Source: Puniceibacterium sp.
GTDB taxonomy: Bacteria; Pseudomonadota; Alphaproteobacteria; Rhodobacterales; Rhodobacteraceae
NCBI GenBank assembly: GCA_024636635.1
Contig: JAGXGV010000161.1
Coordinates: 1-59,795, forward strand
Length of the DNA: 59,795 nt
Direction of reading: 5' to 3'
Part shown: piece by piece, positions 9,486 to 17,488 of the stretch
Layout of the letters: every line of letters starts with the position of its first letter
Position numbering within the stretch: the first letter of the stretch is position 1
Program-made: the position numbers and the translations under genes
Notes under the pieces: model-generated
Told to the model about the DNA's origin: nothing
Seen by the model: the letters and a program-made list of their open reading frames with translations, nothing else
Database searches by the model: none

Positions 9486-9625
9486 TGTTCTTGCTCCATA
9501 GTCAAAGGCCGGGCTGACTGCCCGGCCACATTCCAGATCGCCGCCCCGATAACATGCGACACAGACCAAGGGAAGGGCGGAACCGCCCGGCCGCCCGACG
9601 CGAAACCGACCCTGCCCGTGGTTTG

Positions 9626-9675
9626 CCGCAAGGGGTGATTGGACCGGCGACCGCAAGGGATAATCGGACCGGCGA
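9626..9675. repeat. Tandem 25-bp duplication in the ndk/ABC-F divergent region
   Basis: Two adjacent 25-base units (9626-9650 and 9651-9675) both begin CCGCAAGGG and end GGACCGGCGA, differing at three internal positions. They lie in the 324-base gap between the divergent starts of ndk and the ABC-F gene, which otherwise holds only promoters for both. No function can be assigned. Confidence 0.6.
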
Positions 9676-9809
9676 TCAACGGCGCACAAGATGCAGCATT
9701 GCCTGAAACTCCGGCAAAGATCGCGCAATCACCACTGGCGCCTGACCCGGCGCGCGGAACGGCGCAACACTCTCTGGCGCCCGCGGCGGACCTCTGCTAT
9801 GGCGCGCCC

Positions 9810-11663
9810 ATGCTCAAGATTCAGGACATATCCTATTCCGTCGAAGGCCGCCCCCTGCTGGTCGAAGCCTCTGCGACGATACCCGAAGGCCACAAGGTTG
9901 GCCTTGTCGGGGCCAATGGCGCGGGCAAGACCACGCTTTTCAGGCTGATCCGCGGCGAACTTACGCTGGACACCGGGATCATCTCGCTGCCCAGCCGGGC
10001 CAAGATCGGCGGTGTCGCGCAAGAGGTGCCTGCCTCGGAAACCTCGCTGCTCGACACGGTGCTGTCGGCAGATACCGAACGCGCCTCGCTCATGGCGGAA
10101 TCCGAAACCGCCACCGATGCGCACCGGATCGCCGAAGTGCAGACCCGGCTGGCCGACATCAACGCATGGTCGGCCGAGGCGCGCGCCGCCTCCATCCTCA
10201 AGGGGTTGGGCTTTGACGATCACGAACAGCTTCAACCCTGTTCGGCGTTCTCGGGCGGCTGGCGGATGCGTGTGGCACTGGCCGGCGTGCTGTTCGCGCA
10301 GCCCGACCTGTTGCTGCTGGACGAACCGACAAACTATCTCGACCTTGAAGGGGCGCTTTGGCTCGAAGCCTACCTCGCCAAATATCCCCACACGGTCATC
10401 ATCATCAGCCACGACCGCGGGCTGCTGAACCGGGCCGTGGGCGGCATCCTGCATCTCGAGGAAAAGAAACTCACCTACTGGAACGGCCCCTATGACCAGT
10501 TCGCGCGGCAACGCGCCGAACAGCGTGCCGTTCTGACCTCGATGGCCAAGAAACAGCAGGCCCGCAAGGATCATTTGCAAAAGTTCGTCGACCGGTTCAA
10601 GGCCAAGGCGTCCAAGGCGAAACAGGCCCAGGCCCGCGTCAAGATGATCGAGAAGATGGACACCATCACGCCGCCCGAAGAGGCGGCCAAGCGCGTGTTC
10701 ACCTTTCCCCAGCCTGACGAATTGTCGCCCCCGATCATCCATATTGAGGGCGGATCGACCGGCTACGGGGCGACAAAGGTACTGGGCCGGCTTGACCTGC
10801 GCATCGACCAGGACGACCGAATCGCCCTGCTGGGCAAGAATGGTCAGGGCAAATCGACCCTGTCAAAGCTGCTGTCGGACCGGCTGGTGCTGATGGACGG
10901 CAAGATGACCCGCTCCAACAAGCTGCGCATCGGCTATTTCGCCCAGCATCAGGTGGACGAGCTTCACATCGACGAATCGCCCCTGTCCCACCTGCAACGG
11001 CTGCGCCCGGACACGATGCAAAGCAAGCTGCGCGCGCAGCTGGCCGGGTTCGGGCTTGGCGCCGATCAGGCCGATACCGAGGTCGGGCGCCTGTCGGGCG
11101 GACAAAAGGCGCGCCTGTCGCTGTTGCTGGCAACAATCGACGCGCCGCACCTGCTGATCCTGGACGAGCCGACAAACCACCTCGACATTGAATCCCGCGA
11201 GGCGCTGGTCGAGGCGCTGACCGCCTATTCGGGCGCGGTGATCCTGGTCAGCCACGACATGCACCTTCTGGGGATGGTTGCCGACCGGCTGTGGCTGGTC
11301 AAGGATGGCACGGTCGCGCCCTATGACGACGACCTCGAGACGTATCGCAAGATGCTGCTGCAACCGGACAAGCCGACAAAGCCTGACAAGAAGGTCGAGG
11401 ACAAACCCAAACGCCCCTCGCGCGATGCCATGCTCGCCCTGCGCTCCGAGGCCCGCAAGGGCGAAGAGCGGGTCAGGAAACTGAACGAGATGCGCGACAA
11501 GCTGGCGAAAAAGCTGGCCGATCCGGAACTGTACGAAGACGCCCGGGCGGGCGAACTTGCCACCTGGAACAAGAAATATGCCGAAGTGATGGACGCCCTC
11601 GGCCGCGCCGAGACCCTGTGGATGGGGGCACTGGAAAAGCTGGACCAGGCCGAAACCGTCTGA
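9810..11663 (+). CDS. ABC-F family ATPase (Uup/EttA-like ribosome-associated protein)
   Basis: A 617-residue soluble protein with two ATPase domains and no membrane segment, the ABC-F architecture. NBD1 has GANGAGKTTLFRLIRG, signature FSGGWRMRVALAG and LLLLDEPTNYLDLEG. NBD2 has GKNGQGKSTLSKLL, LSGGQKARLSLLL and [15 protein letters not shown]. The charged linker between them (about residues 235-300, KKQQARKDHLQKFVDRFKAK) corresponds to the P-site tRNA interaction motif. A Lys/Glu-rich C-terminal tail is probably a coiled coil, as in Uup. ABC-F proteins act at the ribosomal E site. The reading frame is open further upstream, but homology begins at MLKIQDISYSV, fixing the start at 9810. Confidence 0.92.
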   Translation: MLKIQDISYSVEGRPLLVEASATIPEGHKVGLVGANGAGKTTLFRLIRGELTLDTGIISLPSRAKIGGVAQEVPASETSLLDTVLSADTERASLMAESETATDAHRIAEVQTRLADINAWSAEARAASILKGLGFDDHEQLQPCSAFSGGWRMRVALAGVLFAQPDLLLLDEPTNYLDLEGALWLEAYLAKYPHTVIIISHDRGLLNRAVGGILHLEEKKLTYWNGPYDQFARQRAEQRAVLTSMAKKQQARKDHLQKFVDRFKAKASKAKQAQARVKMIEKMDTITPPEEAAKRVFTFPQPDELSPPIIHIEGGSTGYGATKVLGRLDLRIDQDDRIALLGKNGQGKSTLSKLLSDRLVLMDGKMTRSNKLRIGYFAQHQVDELHIDESPLSHLQRLRPDTMQSKLRAQLAGFGLGADQADTEVGRLSGGQKARLSLLLATIDAPHLLILDEPTNHLDIESREALVEALTAYSGAVILVSHDMHLLGMVADRLWLVKDGTVAPYDDDLETYRKMLLQPDKPTKPDKKVEDKPKRPSRDAMLALRSEARKGEERVRKLNEMRDKLAKKLADPELYEDARAGELATWNKKYAEVMDALGRAETLWMGALEKLDQAETV

Positions 11664-11720
11664 TCCGCGACACCCGGTGCCGGATCGCCGCGCGCGCACG
11701 CACCCTCGTCCGCCTCCGGC

Positions 11721-11810
11721 GGGGATATTTGTGACCCAAAGAACCGGGGGACGCGCCCGGCTTCTTCTTTTCACAAATACCCCGGGGAGTGTGAGGGGCT
11801 GGCCCCTCAC
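11721..11810. repeat. Double inverted-repeat intergenic element (Rhodobacteraceae type)
   Basis: The 218-base gap between the ABC-F gene and marC contains two dyads. The first pairs GGGGATATTTGTGA (11721-11734) with TCACAAATACCCCG (11771-11784), with a single bulged base. The second is a perfect 9-bp hairpin, GTGAGGGGC at 11791-11799 and GCCCCTCAC at 11802-11810. From memory, CTCCGGCGGGGATATTT-like text recurs in intergenic regions of roseobacter genomes, so this is probably a dispersed element acting as a terminator-like structure after the ABC-F gene. I could not search for other copies. Confidence 0.5.
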
Positions 11811-11881
11811 TCCGGCGTCGGCCGCACTGCCACCCCCGATCCGGCTTGCCACGGGGCCATCCGCCCCCTAATCGGGACCTT

Positions 11882-12502
11882 ATGGACAGCGCCTTTCTCA
11901 TCACCGCCTTCGTAACGCTTTTTGTCGTGATCGACCCGATCGGGCTGACGCCGGTCTTCATCGCGCTAACGGCCGACACGGATGCGCGCCACCGGCGCGG
12001 CGTGGCGATCCGGTCCTGCGCCGTCGGGGCGGGTGTGCTGTTCCTGTTTGCCTTCCTCGGGGAATCGGTTCTGACCTTCATCGGCATCTCGATGCCCGCC
12101 TTCCGCATCTCGGGGGGTATCCTTTTGTTCCTGACTGCGCTCGACATGCTGTTCGAACGCCGCACCAAGCGGCGCGAGGATCAGGCTGATGCCGAGGCGG
12201 ACTATCCCGACCCTTCGGTCTTTCCCATTGCCATTCCGCTGATCGCCGGTCCCGGTGCCATCGCCTCGGTCATCCTGCTGACCGGACGGGCCGGGGGGGC
12301 TGCGGGCATCGCATCGGTGCTTGGCGTGCTGATCGGGGTGCTGCTTATCGTGCTGCTGTTCTTCTTCAGCGCAGGGCTGATCGAACGTGCCCTGGGCAAG
12401 ACCGGCATCACCGTCGTGACCCGGCTGCTGGGCATGCTGCTGGCCGCCCTGTCGGTGCAGTTCGTGCTGGACGGGCTGCGCGACTTCGGGCTTGCCGGCT
12501 GA
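11882..12502 (+). CDS. MarC family integral membrane protein
   Basis: A 206-residue membrane protein with about six hydrophobic segments. FVTLFVVIDPIGLTPVFIAL at residues 8-27 is the MarC/UPF0056 signature, and PSVFPIAIPLIAGPGAIASV (near 112) is its internal repeat. Length is typical. The family was once linked to multidrug resistance, but no transport function is established; some archaeal relatives are called NAAT amino-acid transporters. The start was set at MDSAFLITAF because the preceding in-frame codons have no homology. It is followed 61 bases later by the aspartic protease gene in the same direction. Confidence 0.88.
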   Translation: MDSAFLITAFVTLFVVIDPIGLTPVFIALTADTDARHRRGVAIRSCAVGAGVLFLFAFLGESVLTFIGISMPAFRISGGILLFLTALDMLFERRTKRREDQADAEADYPDPSVFPIAIPLIAGPGAIASVILLTGRAGGAAGIASVLGVLIGVLLIVLLFFFSAGLIERALGKTGITVVTRLLGMLLAALSVQFVLDGLRDFGLAG

Positions 12503-12563
12503 CCGGCCCTACCATCCGGCCCCCGGCGCCCCTACATCAGTCAGGCGAAAGGGGAAGCAACGC

Positions 12564-13145
12564 ATGTCATCACTCGAACTTGGAAACCTTGCCTATCTGG
12601 TCCTGCTGGGCGCCGTTCTGGTGTTCTGGCTCTTTGTGCAGAACCGCCAGACGCTGGGCAAGACAGCGCAGACTGCTGCGGCCTGGGGGCTGATCTTCCT
12701 TGGCACCATCGCCGCCGTCGGTCTTTGGGACGACATCCGCCAGACGGTTGCGCCGCAGCAGGCGGTCTTTGCCGACGCCGGACGGATCGAACTGCCGCGC
12801 GCGCCGGACGGTCACTATTACGTCACGCTCGACCTGAACGGTGCGCCGGTCCGCTTTGTGGTGGACACCGGCGCCAGCAGCATCGTTCTGACCCGCGCGG
12901 ATGCACGGGCCGCGGGCCTCGACATGCAGGGGTTGTCGTTCCTGTCGCAGGCGATGACCGCGAACGGCCCGGTCCAAACCGCCCCGGTCGAGATTGCCCG
13001 CCTGAACCTGGGCCCGTTCAGCGACACGGGTGTGCGCGCCTATGTGAACGATGGCGAAATGGAACAGTCGCTTCTGGGCATGACCTATCTGCAACGCTTT
13101 GACCGGCTCGAGATTTCCGGCGGCAAGATGATCCTTGAACGCTAG
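12564..13145 (+). CDS. Membrane-anchored retropepsin-like aspartic protease (TIGR02281 family)
   Basis: A 193-residue protein with two N-terminal transmembrane segments (about residues 8-26 and 39-55) followed by a retropepsin-like domain. The catalytic aspartate is D101 in FVVDTGASSIVLT, and the domain ends with QSLLGMTYLQRFDRLEISGG, typical of the clan AA proteases in alphaproteobacteria. As a single-domain protease it should act as a dimer, probably in the periplasm. The ATG at 12564 has AAAGGGGAAG upstream. Substrate is unknown. It converges on holC with a 52-base gap. Confidence 0.87.
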   Translation: MSSLELGNLAYLVLLGAVLVFWLFVQNRQTLGKTAQTAAAWGLIFLGTIAAVGLWDDIRQTVAPQQAVFADAGRIELPRAPDGHYYVTLDLNGAPVRFVVDTGASSIVLTRADARAAGLDMQGLSFLSQAMTANGPVQTAPVEIARLNLGPFSDTGVRAYVNDGEMEQSLLGMTYLQRFDRLEISGGKMILER

Positions 13146-13147
13146 CG

Positions 13148-13204
13148 CCGACATCGGGCTCACTTTCCAATGCGGCCGCCCTGCCCCGACAGCGGGCTCA
13201 CTTT
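13148..13204. repeat. Duplicated 19-bp element at the holC 3' end
   Basis: CCGACATCGGGCTCACTTT (13148-13166) is repeated 38 bases later as CCGACAGCGGGCTCACTTT (13186-13204), one mismatch apart. The second copy includes the stop codon region of holC; the first lies in the intergenic gap after the protease gene. It looks like a short local duplication of the holC end. Confidence 0.5.
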
Positions 13205-13657
13205 TCGGCCTTCTTTTCCCACCGGCCCGACTCTTCGGACCAGTATTGCGCGGGGCACCCCGCATCGGTGAGCGTCTTCCACTGGATGCGCGCCGCCTGT
13301 ACCGCCGCGGCGTCGTTGCCGTCAAACAGCACGCAGACCCGCTCCATCGCCATCACCTCGGGCGCCGACACCTCGGCCCCGCCCACCGACATGAGGCAGA
13401 CAGCGCCGTTGGGCAGATCCGTGCCAGTGGTCAGCAGCACCGGCTGCGCCGCGTCATGCGCCCCCCCCCACCAGTCCATGCGGCAGGAATCCATCCTCGG
13501 GCTTCAGCCAAAGGGCCTCGTCCAGCCAGGCCATCTGCGCCGGGTCCCTGCCGCGCACGGCGATGCGCCACTCCTGCTGAAGCGCGCGCTCAAGCAGTTG
13601 TGGCAGCACCAACTCAAGCGGGCGCTGCGTCAGGTGGTAGAAATAGGCGGCCCCCAT
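13198..13657 (-). pseudogene. holC: DNA polymerase III subunit chi, frameshifted in a G9 tract
   Basis: Two adjacent frames on the minus strand together encode a complete chi subunit. The N-terminal part (13657 down to about 13470, MGAAYFYHLTQRPLELVLPQ to EDGFLPHGLVGG) and the C-terminal part (from about 13460 to 13198, AHDAAQPVLLTTGTDLPNGA to SEESGRWEKKAEK) meet at nine consecutive G (C9 at 13461-13469 on the + strand). Removing one G restores a continuous protein of about 152 residues, the usual alphaproteobacterial length. Chi links the clamp loader to SSB. It follows pepA with a one-base gap, the common order. Either this is a real slippage mutation or phase-variable tract, or a homopolymer sequencing error. 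Confidence 0.88.
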
Positions 13658-13658
13658 G

Positions 13659-15131
13659 CTATTCGGACTCGTAGTTCTCTGCGATCAGCCGGTTGAGCGA
13701 CATGACGCCCCAGCCGGTCGCCCCCTTGGTCGACAGCACAAGATCGCGCGGCACATGTGCGACCCCGGCAATATCGACGTGGATCCACGGCATCCCGTCC
13801 TGCACAAAGCGGCGCAGGAATTCGGTTGCGGTGATAGACCCGGCAGGCCGCCCGCCCGAATTCCTGACATCCGCCACCGGCGATTTCAGCAGATCCGCAT
13901 AGGCCTGCCCCATCGGCATGCGCCAGGCGCCTTCCTGTTCGGCCTCTGCCGCCTTCAGGAACTGGCCGCAAAGTCCGTCGTCGTTGGAATAGACCGCCGC
14001 ATGGTCATGCCCAAGCGCCACGATGCAGGCCCCGGTCAGGGTCGCAAGGTCGATCATCGCGGCGGGTTTGATATGCTCCTGTGTGTACCACATCACGTCG
14101 CACAGGACCATGCGCCCCTCGGCGTCGGTGTTGTTGACCTCAATCGTGTCACCCTTCATCGAGGTGACGACATCACCCGGACGCATGGCCTTTGAATCGG
14201 GCATGTTCTCGACCAGGCCCACCAGCCCGACGACATTCGCCTTGGCGTGGCGCAGCGCAAGCGCGCGCATGACACCCGCCACAACCCCTGCACCGCCCAT
14301 GTCCATGGTCATCGTCTCCATGCCCGCCGAGGGCTTGAGCGAGATGCCGCCGGTATCGAACACCACGCCCTTGCCGATCAGCGCCAGCGGCGCGACGCCC
14401 TCGACCCCGCCGTTCCAGCGCATGATCACCATCTTGGACGGGCTTTCCGACCCCCGGCCGACCGCGAGCAGGGCGCCCATGCCCAGCTCTTCCATCTGCG
14501 CCTCTTCCAGCACCTCGACCTCGACGCCAAGCGCCTTGAGCGCCAGCAGCCGGTCGGCGAATTCCACGGTGTCGAGCACGTTGGCCGGTTCGTTGACCAG
14601 ATCGCGGGTAAAGACCACGCCTTCGGCGACGGCCATCAGCGGTGCGGCTGCGGCCTCGGCCTCTTCGGGTTTGGTGCAGCACAGGACGGCGTCGCCCAGA
14701 GCCTCGGCCTTTTCGGATTTGCGCGCGTCAAAGCCATAGCCACGCAGCGCAAGGCCCAGTGCGACCTCTGCGATGCCGCGCTGGGATTCCGCAAGAATGG
14801 TCAGGCCGGACTTGCCCGCCGCCCGTGCCAGCGCGGCGCCGGCCTTGCGGGCAAGCGACGCATCAGCGCGCCGTTCGAGCCGGACCAGATCCACCGCCTC
14901 GGCCGCGACACCGGACGGCCAGGCCAGGCTCAGCACCTGCGCCTCCTTCATCTTTTCCCAGCTTTCCGACTCGACCGCGCGAGCCACGGCGCCGCGCGTC
15001 AGCCGGTTCAGACGCCGCGCGCCCGGACTCATCTTGCCATCGGCGGTGATGAAGACGGCAATGCGCCCGGACGCGGCGGCCAGCGCCTCAAGGTCCACAG
15101 GCGCAAAGGTGATCTTTCTCAACTCGGTCAT
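13659..15131 (-). CDS. pepA: Leucyl aminopeptidase (M17)
   Basis: A 490-residue cytosolic dimetal aminopeptidase that trims N-terminal residues from peptides. The signature NTDAEGRMVL (NTDAEGRL in most members, L to M here) carries metal ligands Asp and Glu and the catalytic Arg. GKGVVFDTGGISLKPSAGME supplies the active-site lysine and the Asp. The N-terminal domain is less conserved, as usual. It is divergent from the lptFG operon, with 126 bases between starts, and one base from holC downstream, a frequent pepA-holC pair in proteobacteria. Confidence 0.95.
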   Translation of the reverse strand: MTELRKITFAPVDLEALAAASGRIAVFITADGKMSPGARRLNRLTRGAVARAVESESWEKMKEAQVLSLAWPSGVAAEAVDLVRLERRADASLARKAGAALARAAGKSGLTILAESQRGIAEVALGLALRGYGFDARKSEKAEALGDAVLCCTKPEEAEAAAAPLMAVAEGVVFTRDLVNEPANVLDTVEFADRLLALKALGVEVEVLEEAQMEELGMGALLAVGRGSESPSKMVIMRWNGGVEGVAPLALIGKGVVFDTGGISLKPSAGMETMTMDMGGAGVVAGVMRALALRHAKANVVGLVGLVENMPDSKAMRPGDVVTSMKGDTIEVNNTDAEGRMVLCDVMWYTQEHIKPAAMIDLATLTGACIVALGHDHAAVYSNDDGLCGQFLKAAEAEQEGAWRMPMGQAYADLLKSPVADVRNSGGRPAGSITATEFLRRFVQDGMPWIHVDIAGVAHVPRDLVLSTKGATGWGVMSLNRLIAENYESE

Positions 15132-15257
15132 ATTCAGCTTCCTCTCCGTTTGCCCAAGAGGTAAAGCGCCGGCGCCCCATTGACCAGAGCCACCTTTTCC
15201 CGCAGATCAGGGTCCTGTAGGGTCACACCCGACGCAACGGGTTCTGGAGGGAACGGA

Positions 15258-16397
15258 TTGGCCAGATTCGACAGATACGTGCTGTCGCAACTCATGGTGC
15301 TGTTCGGCTTTTTCGCTCTGGTGCTGGTGTCAGTCTACTGGGTGAACCGGGCGGTCATCCTGTTCGACCGGCTGATCGCCGACGGCCATTCGGCCGGCGT
15401 GTTTCTTGAATTCACCGCGCTCAGCCTGCCCAACGTGATCCGCATGGTGCTGCCGATGGCGGCCTTTGCATCCTCTGTCTACGTCACCAACCGGATGATT
15501 TCCGAATCCGAACTGACCGTAGTGCAGGCCACCGGCTTTTCGCCCTGGCGGCTGGCGCGCCCCGTGCTGGCCTTCGGGCTAATCGTCGCCTGCATGATGT
15601 CGCTGCTGACCCATTTTCTCGTTCCAAAAAGCCTTGAACAGTTGCGTCTGCGCGAATCCGAGATTTCGGGATCGGTCAGCGCGCGCCTGCTGCGCGAGGG
15701 CGCGTTCCTGCATCCCACACGCGGCGTCACCTTCTACATCCGCGCCATTACCCCCGAGGGCGAACTGTTCGACGTCTATCTGTCGGACCGCCGTCAGGAA
15801 GACCGCGTCGTGACCTACACCGCCGAACGCGCCTATTTGCTGCGCGATGCTGCGGGACCGAAACTGGTGATGCAGGCCGGGCTGGCGCAGACGCTGAACA
15901 TCCGCGACGAGACGCTGTCGACCACCAATTTCTCCAACCTCACCTATGACATCAGCGGCCTTGTGACGGCCGAAAGCCAGCCGCGCCGGAAGATCGAATT
16001 TGTGCCCACGCTCGAACTGCTTACCGATACAAGGGCCGTGGCCGACGCGGCCAGGGACTCGCTCGGTGAGACGCTGGAAGAGGCGCATACACGGTTCCAG
16101 CAGCCGCTGCTGGGCATCGTGGCGGCGCTGATCGGCTATTCTGCGCTGATGATCGGCGGATTCAGCCGCTTTGGTGTCGGCAAGCAGATCGTCTTTGCAA
16201 TTTTCCTGCTGGTCGTGATCAAGCTGATCGAAAGCGCCGTTACCGATCCGGTGCGCGACAATGCCGCGCTCTGGCCGCTGATCTACTTGCCCTCGCTGAT
16301 CGGTTTCGGGATTAGCGGCGCGCTGCTGCGTCGCGCCGCCGGGCCGTTCAGGCCCGCCCAAAGCCGGCGCCCCGCCGTGACCGGGGGCGCGACATGA
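15258..16397 (+). CDS. lptF: LPS export ABC transporter permease LptF
   Basis: A 379-residue inner-membrane permease of the LptB2FG complex, which extracts lipopolysaccharide and drives it to the outer membrane. It has three transmembrane helices at each end (starting near residues 12, 55 and 98, and again after 290) around a periplasmic jellyroll domain. The likely start is TTG at 15258 (LARFDRYVLSQL), eight bases after GGAGG; the frame stays open upstream but without homology or ribosome binding site. It overlaps lptG by four bases and heads a six-gene cell-envelope operon. Confidence 0.92.
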   Translation: MARFDRYVLSQLMVLFGFFALVLVSVYWVNRAVILFDRLIADGHSAGVFLEFTALSLPNVIRMVLPMAAFASSVYVTNRMISESELTVVQATGFSPWRLARPVLAFGLIVACMMSLLTHFLVPKSLEQLRLRESEISGSVSARLLREGAFLHPTRGVTFYIRAITPEGELFDVYLSDRRQEDRVVTYTAERAYLLRDAAGPKLVMQAGLAQTLNIRDETLSTTNFSNLTYDISGLVTAESQPRRKIEFVPTLELLTDTRAVADAARDSLGETLEEAHTRFQQPLLGIVAALIGYSALMIGGFSRFGVGKQIVFAIFLLVVIKLIESAVTDPVRDNAALWPLIYLPSLIGFGISGALLRRAAGPFRPAQSRRPAVTGGAT

Positions 16398-17488
16398 TCC
16401 TGCACTTCTATTTCGCGCGCCGGTTCCTGCGGGTGTTCCTTGGTATGCTGGCGATCTTCTTCCTGTTCGTTTCGCTGCTGGATCTGGTGGACCAGCTGCG
16501 CCGTTTCGACGCCTCGGTCAGCTTTGGGCAGGTTCTGCAACTGACCCTGCTCAACACACCGCAATCGCTGTACCAGATGTTGCCGCTGGTGATGATCCTC
16601 GCCTCGATCGCGTTGTTTCTGGGGCTGTCGCGGTCGTCGGAACTTGTGGTCAGCCGCGCGTCGGGCCGGTCGGGGCTGACCGTGCTGATCGCACCGGCGA
16701 CAGTTGCGGCACTGATCGGCACGCTGGCCGTCGGCATGGGCAACCCCATCGTCGCCGCCACGTCCAAACGCTTTGCCGACCTTGCCGAACGCTATGACAA
16801 CGGCGGTCTCAACATCCTGTCCATCGGCGCCGAGGGCCTGTGGCTGCGCCAGGGCGACGACACCGGACAGACCGTGATCCGCGCCGCCCGCACCAACCCC
16901 GACGCCACCACGCTTTATGATGTGAGCTTTGTGGCCTACGCCCCGAATGGCGGCCCCATGCGCCGGATCGAGGCGCGAGAGGCGACGCTGGAACCCGGCG
17001 TCTGGGTACTGCACGATGCCAAGATCTGGCCGTTGGAAAGCGGCGTGAACCCTGAAACCTCGGCCACCCGGCAGGACGAGATGCGCGTGCCCTCTTCGCT
17101 TACGCAGGACAACATCCGGGAACGGTTCGGCAATCCTTCGGCGGTGCCGATCTGGGATCTGCCGGCCTTTATCGCGGACCTCGAACTGGCCGGCTTTTCG
17201 GCGCGGCGTTATCAGGTCTGGTTTCAGATGGAACTGGCGCGCCCGCTGTTCCTGGTCGCGCTTGTGCTGGTGGGGGCCGGGTTCACCATGCGTCACAGTC
17301 GCCTCGGGCGCACCGGCATTTCCGTGCTTGCCGCGATCATGCTGGGCTTTGGCCTTTACTACATCCGCAATTTCGCGCAAATCATGGGCGAGAACGGACA
17401 GATCCCGACAATTCTTGCCGCCTGGGTGCCGCCGGTTGCCGCACTCTTGCTGGCGCTGGGACTGATCCTGCACATGGAGGACGGCTGA
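16394..17488 (+). CDS. lptG: LPS export ABC transporter permease LptG
   Basis: A 364-residue partner of LptF with the same YjgP/YjgQ layout. Helix 1 is at about residues 12-32 (FLGMLAIFFLFVSLLDLVDQ), further helices start near 60 and 98, then comes a periplasmic domain and a C-terminal membrane bundle from about 280 (RPLFLVALVLVGAGFTMRHS). VSRASGRSGLTVL is the coupling-helix region. It overlaps lptF by four bases and shares its last base with the lptD start codon (TGATG), indicating tight translational coupling. Confidence 0.93.
   Translation: MILHFYFARRFLRVFLGMLAIFFLFVSLLDLVDQLRRFDASVSFGQVLQLTLLNTPQSLYQMLPLVMILASIALFLGLSRSSELVVSRASGRSGLTVLIAPATVAALIGTLAVGMGNPIVAATSKRFADLAERYDNGGLNILSIGAEGLWLRQGDDTGQTVIRAARTNPDATTLYDVSFVAYAPNGGPMRRIEAREATLEPGVWVLHDAKIWPLESGVNPETSATRQDEMRVPSSLTQDNIRERFGNPSAVPIWDLPAFIADLELAGFSARRYQVWFQMELARPLFLVALVLVGAGFTMRHSRLGRTGISVLAAIMLGFGLYYIRNFAQIMGENGQIPTILAAWVPPVAALLLALGLILHMEDG

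Noticed and set aside
13135-13674. A + strand frame covering the holC region
   Set aside because: It is the antisense reading of holC. The minus-strand halves match chi subunit text from start to end.
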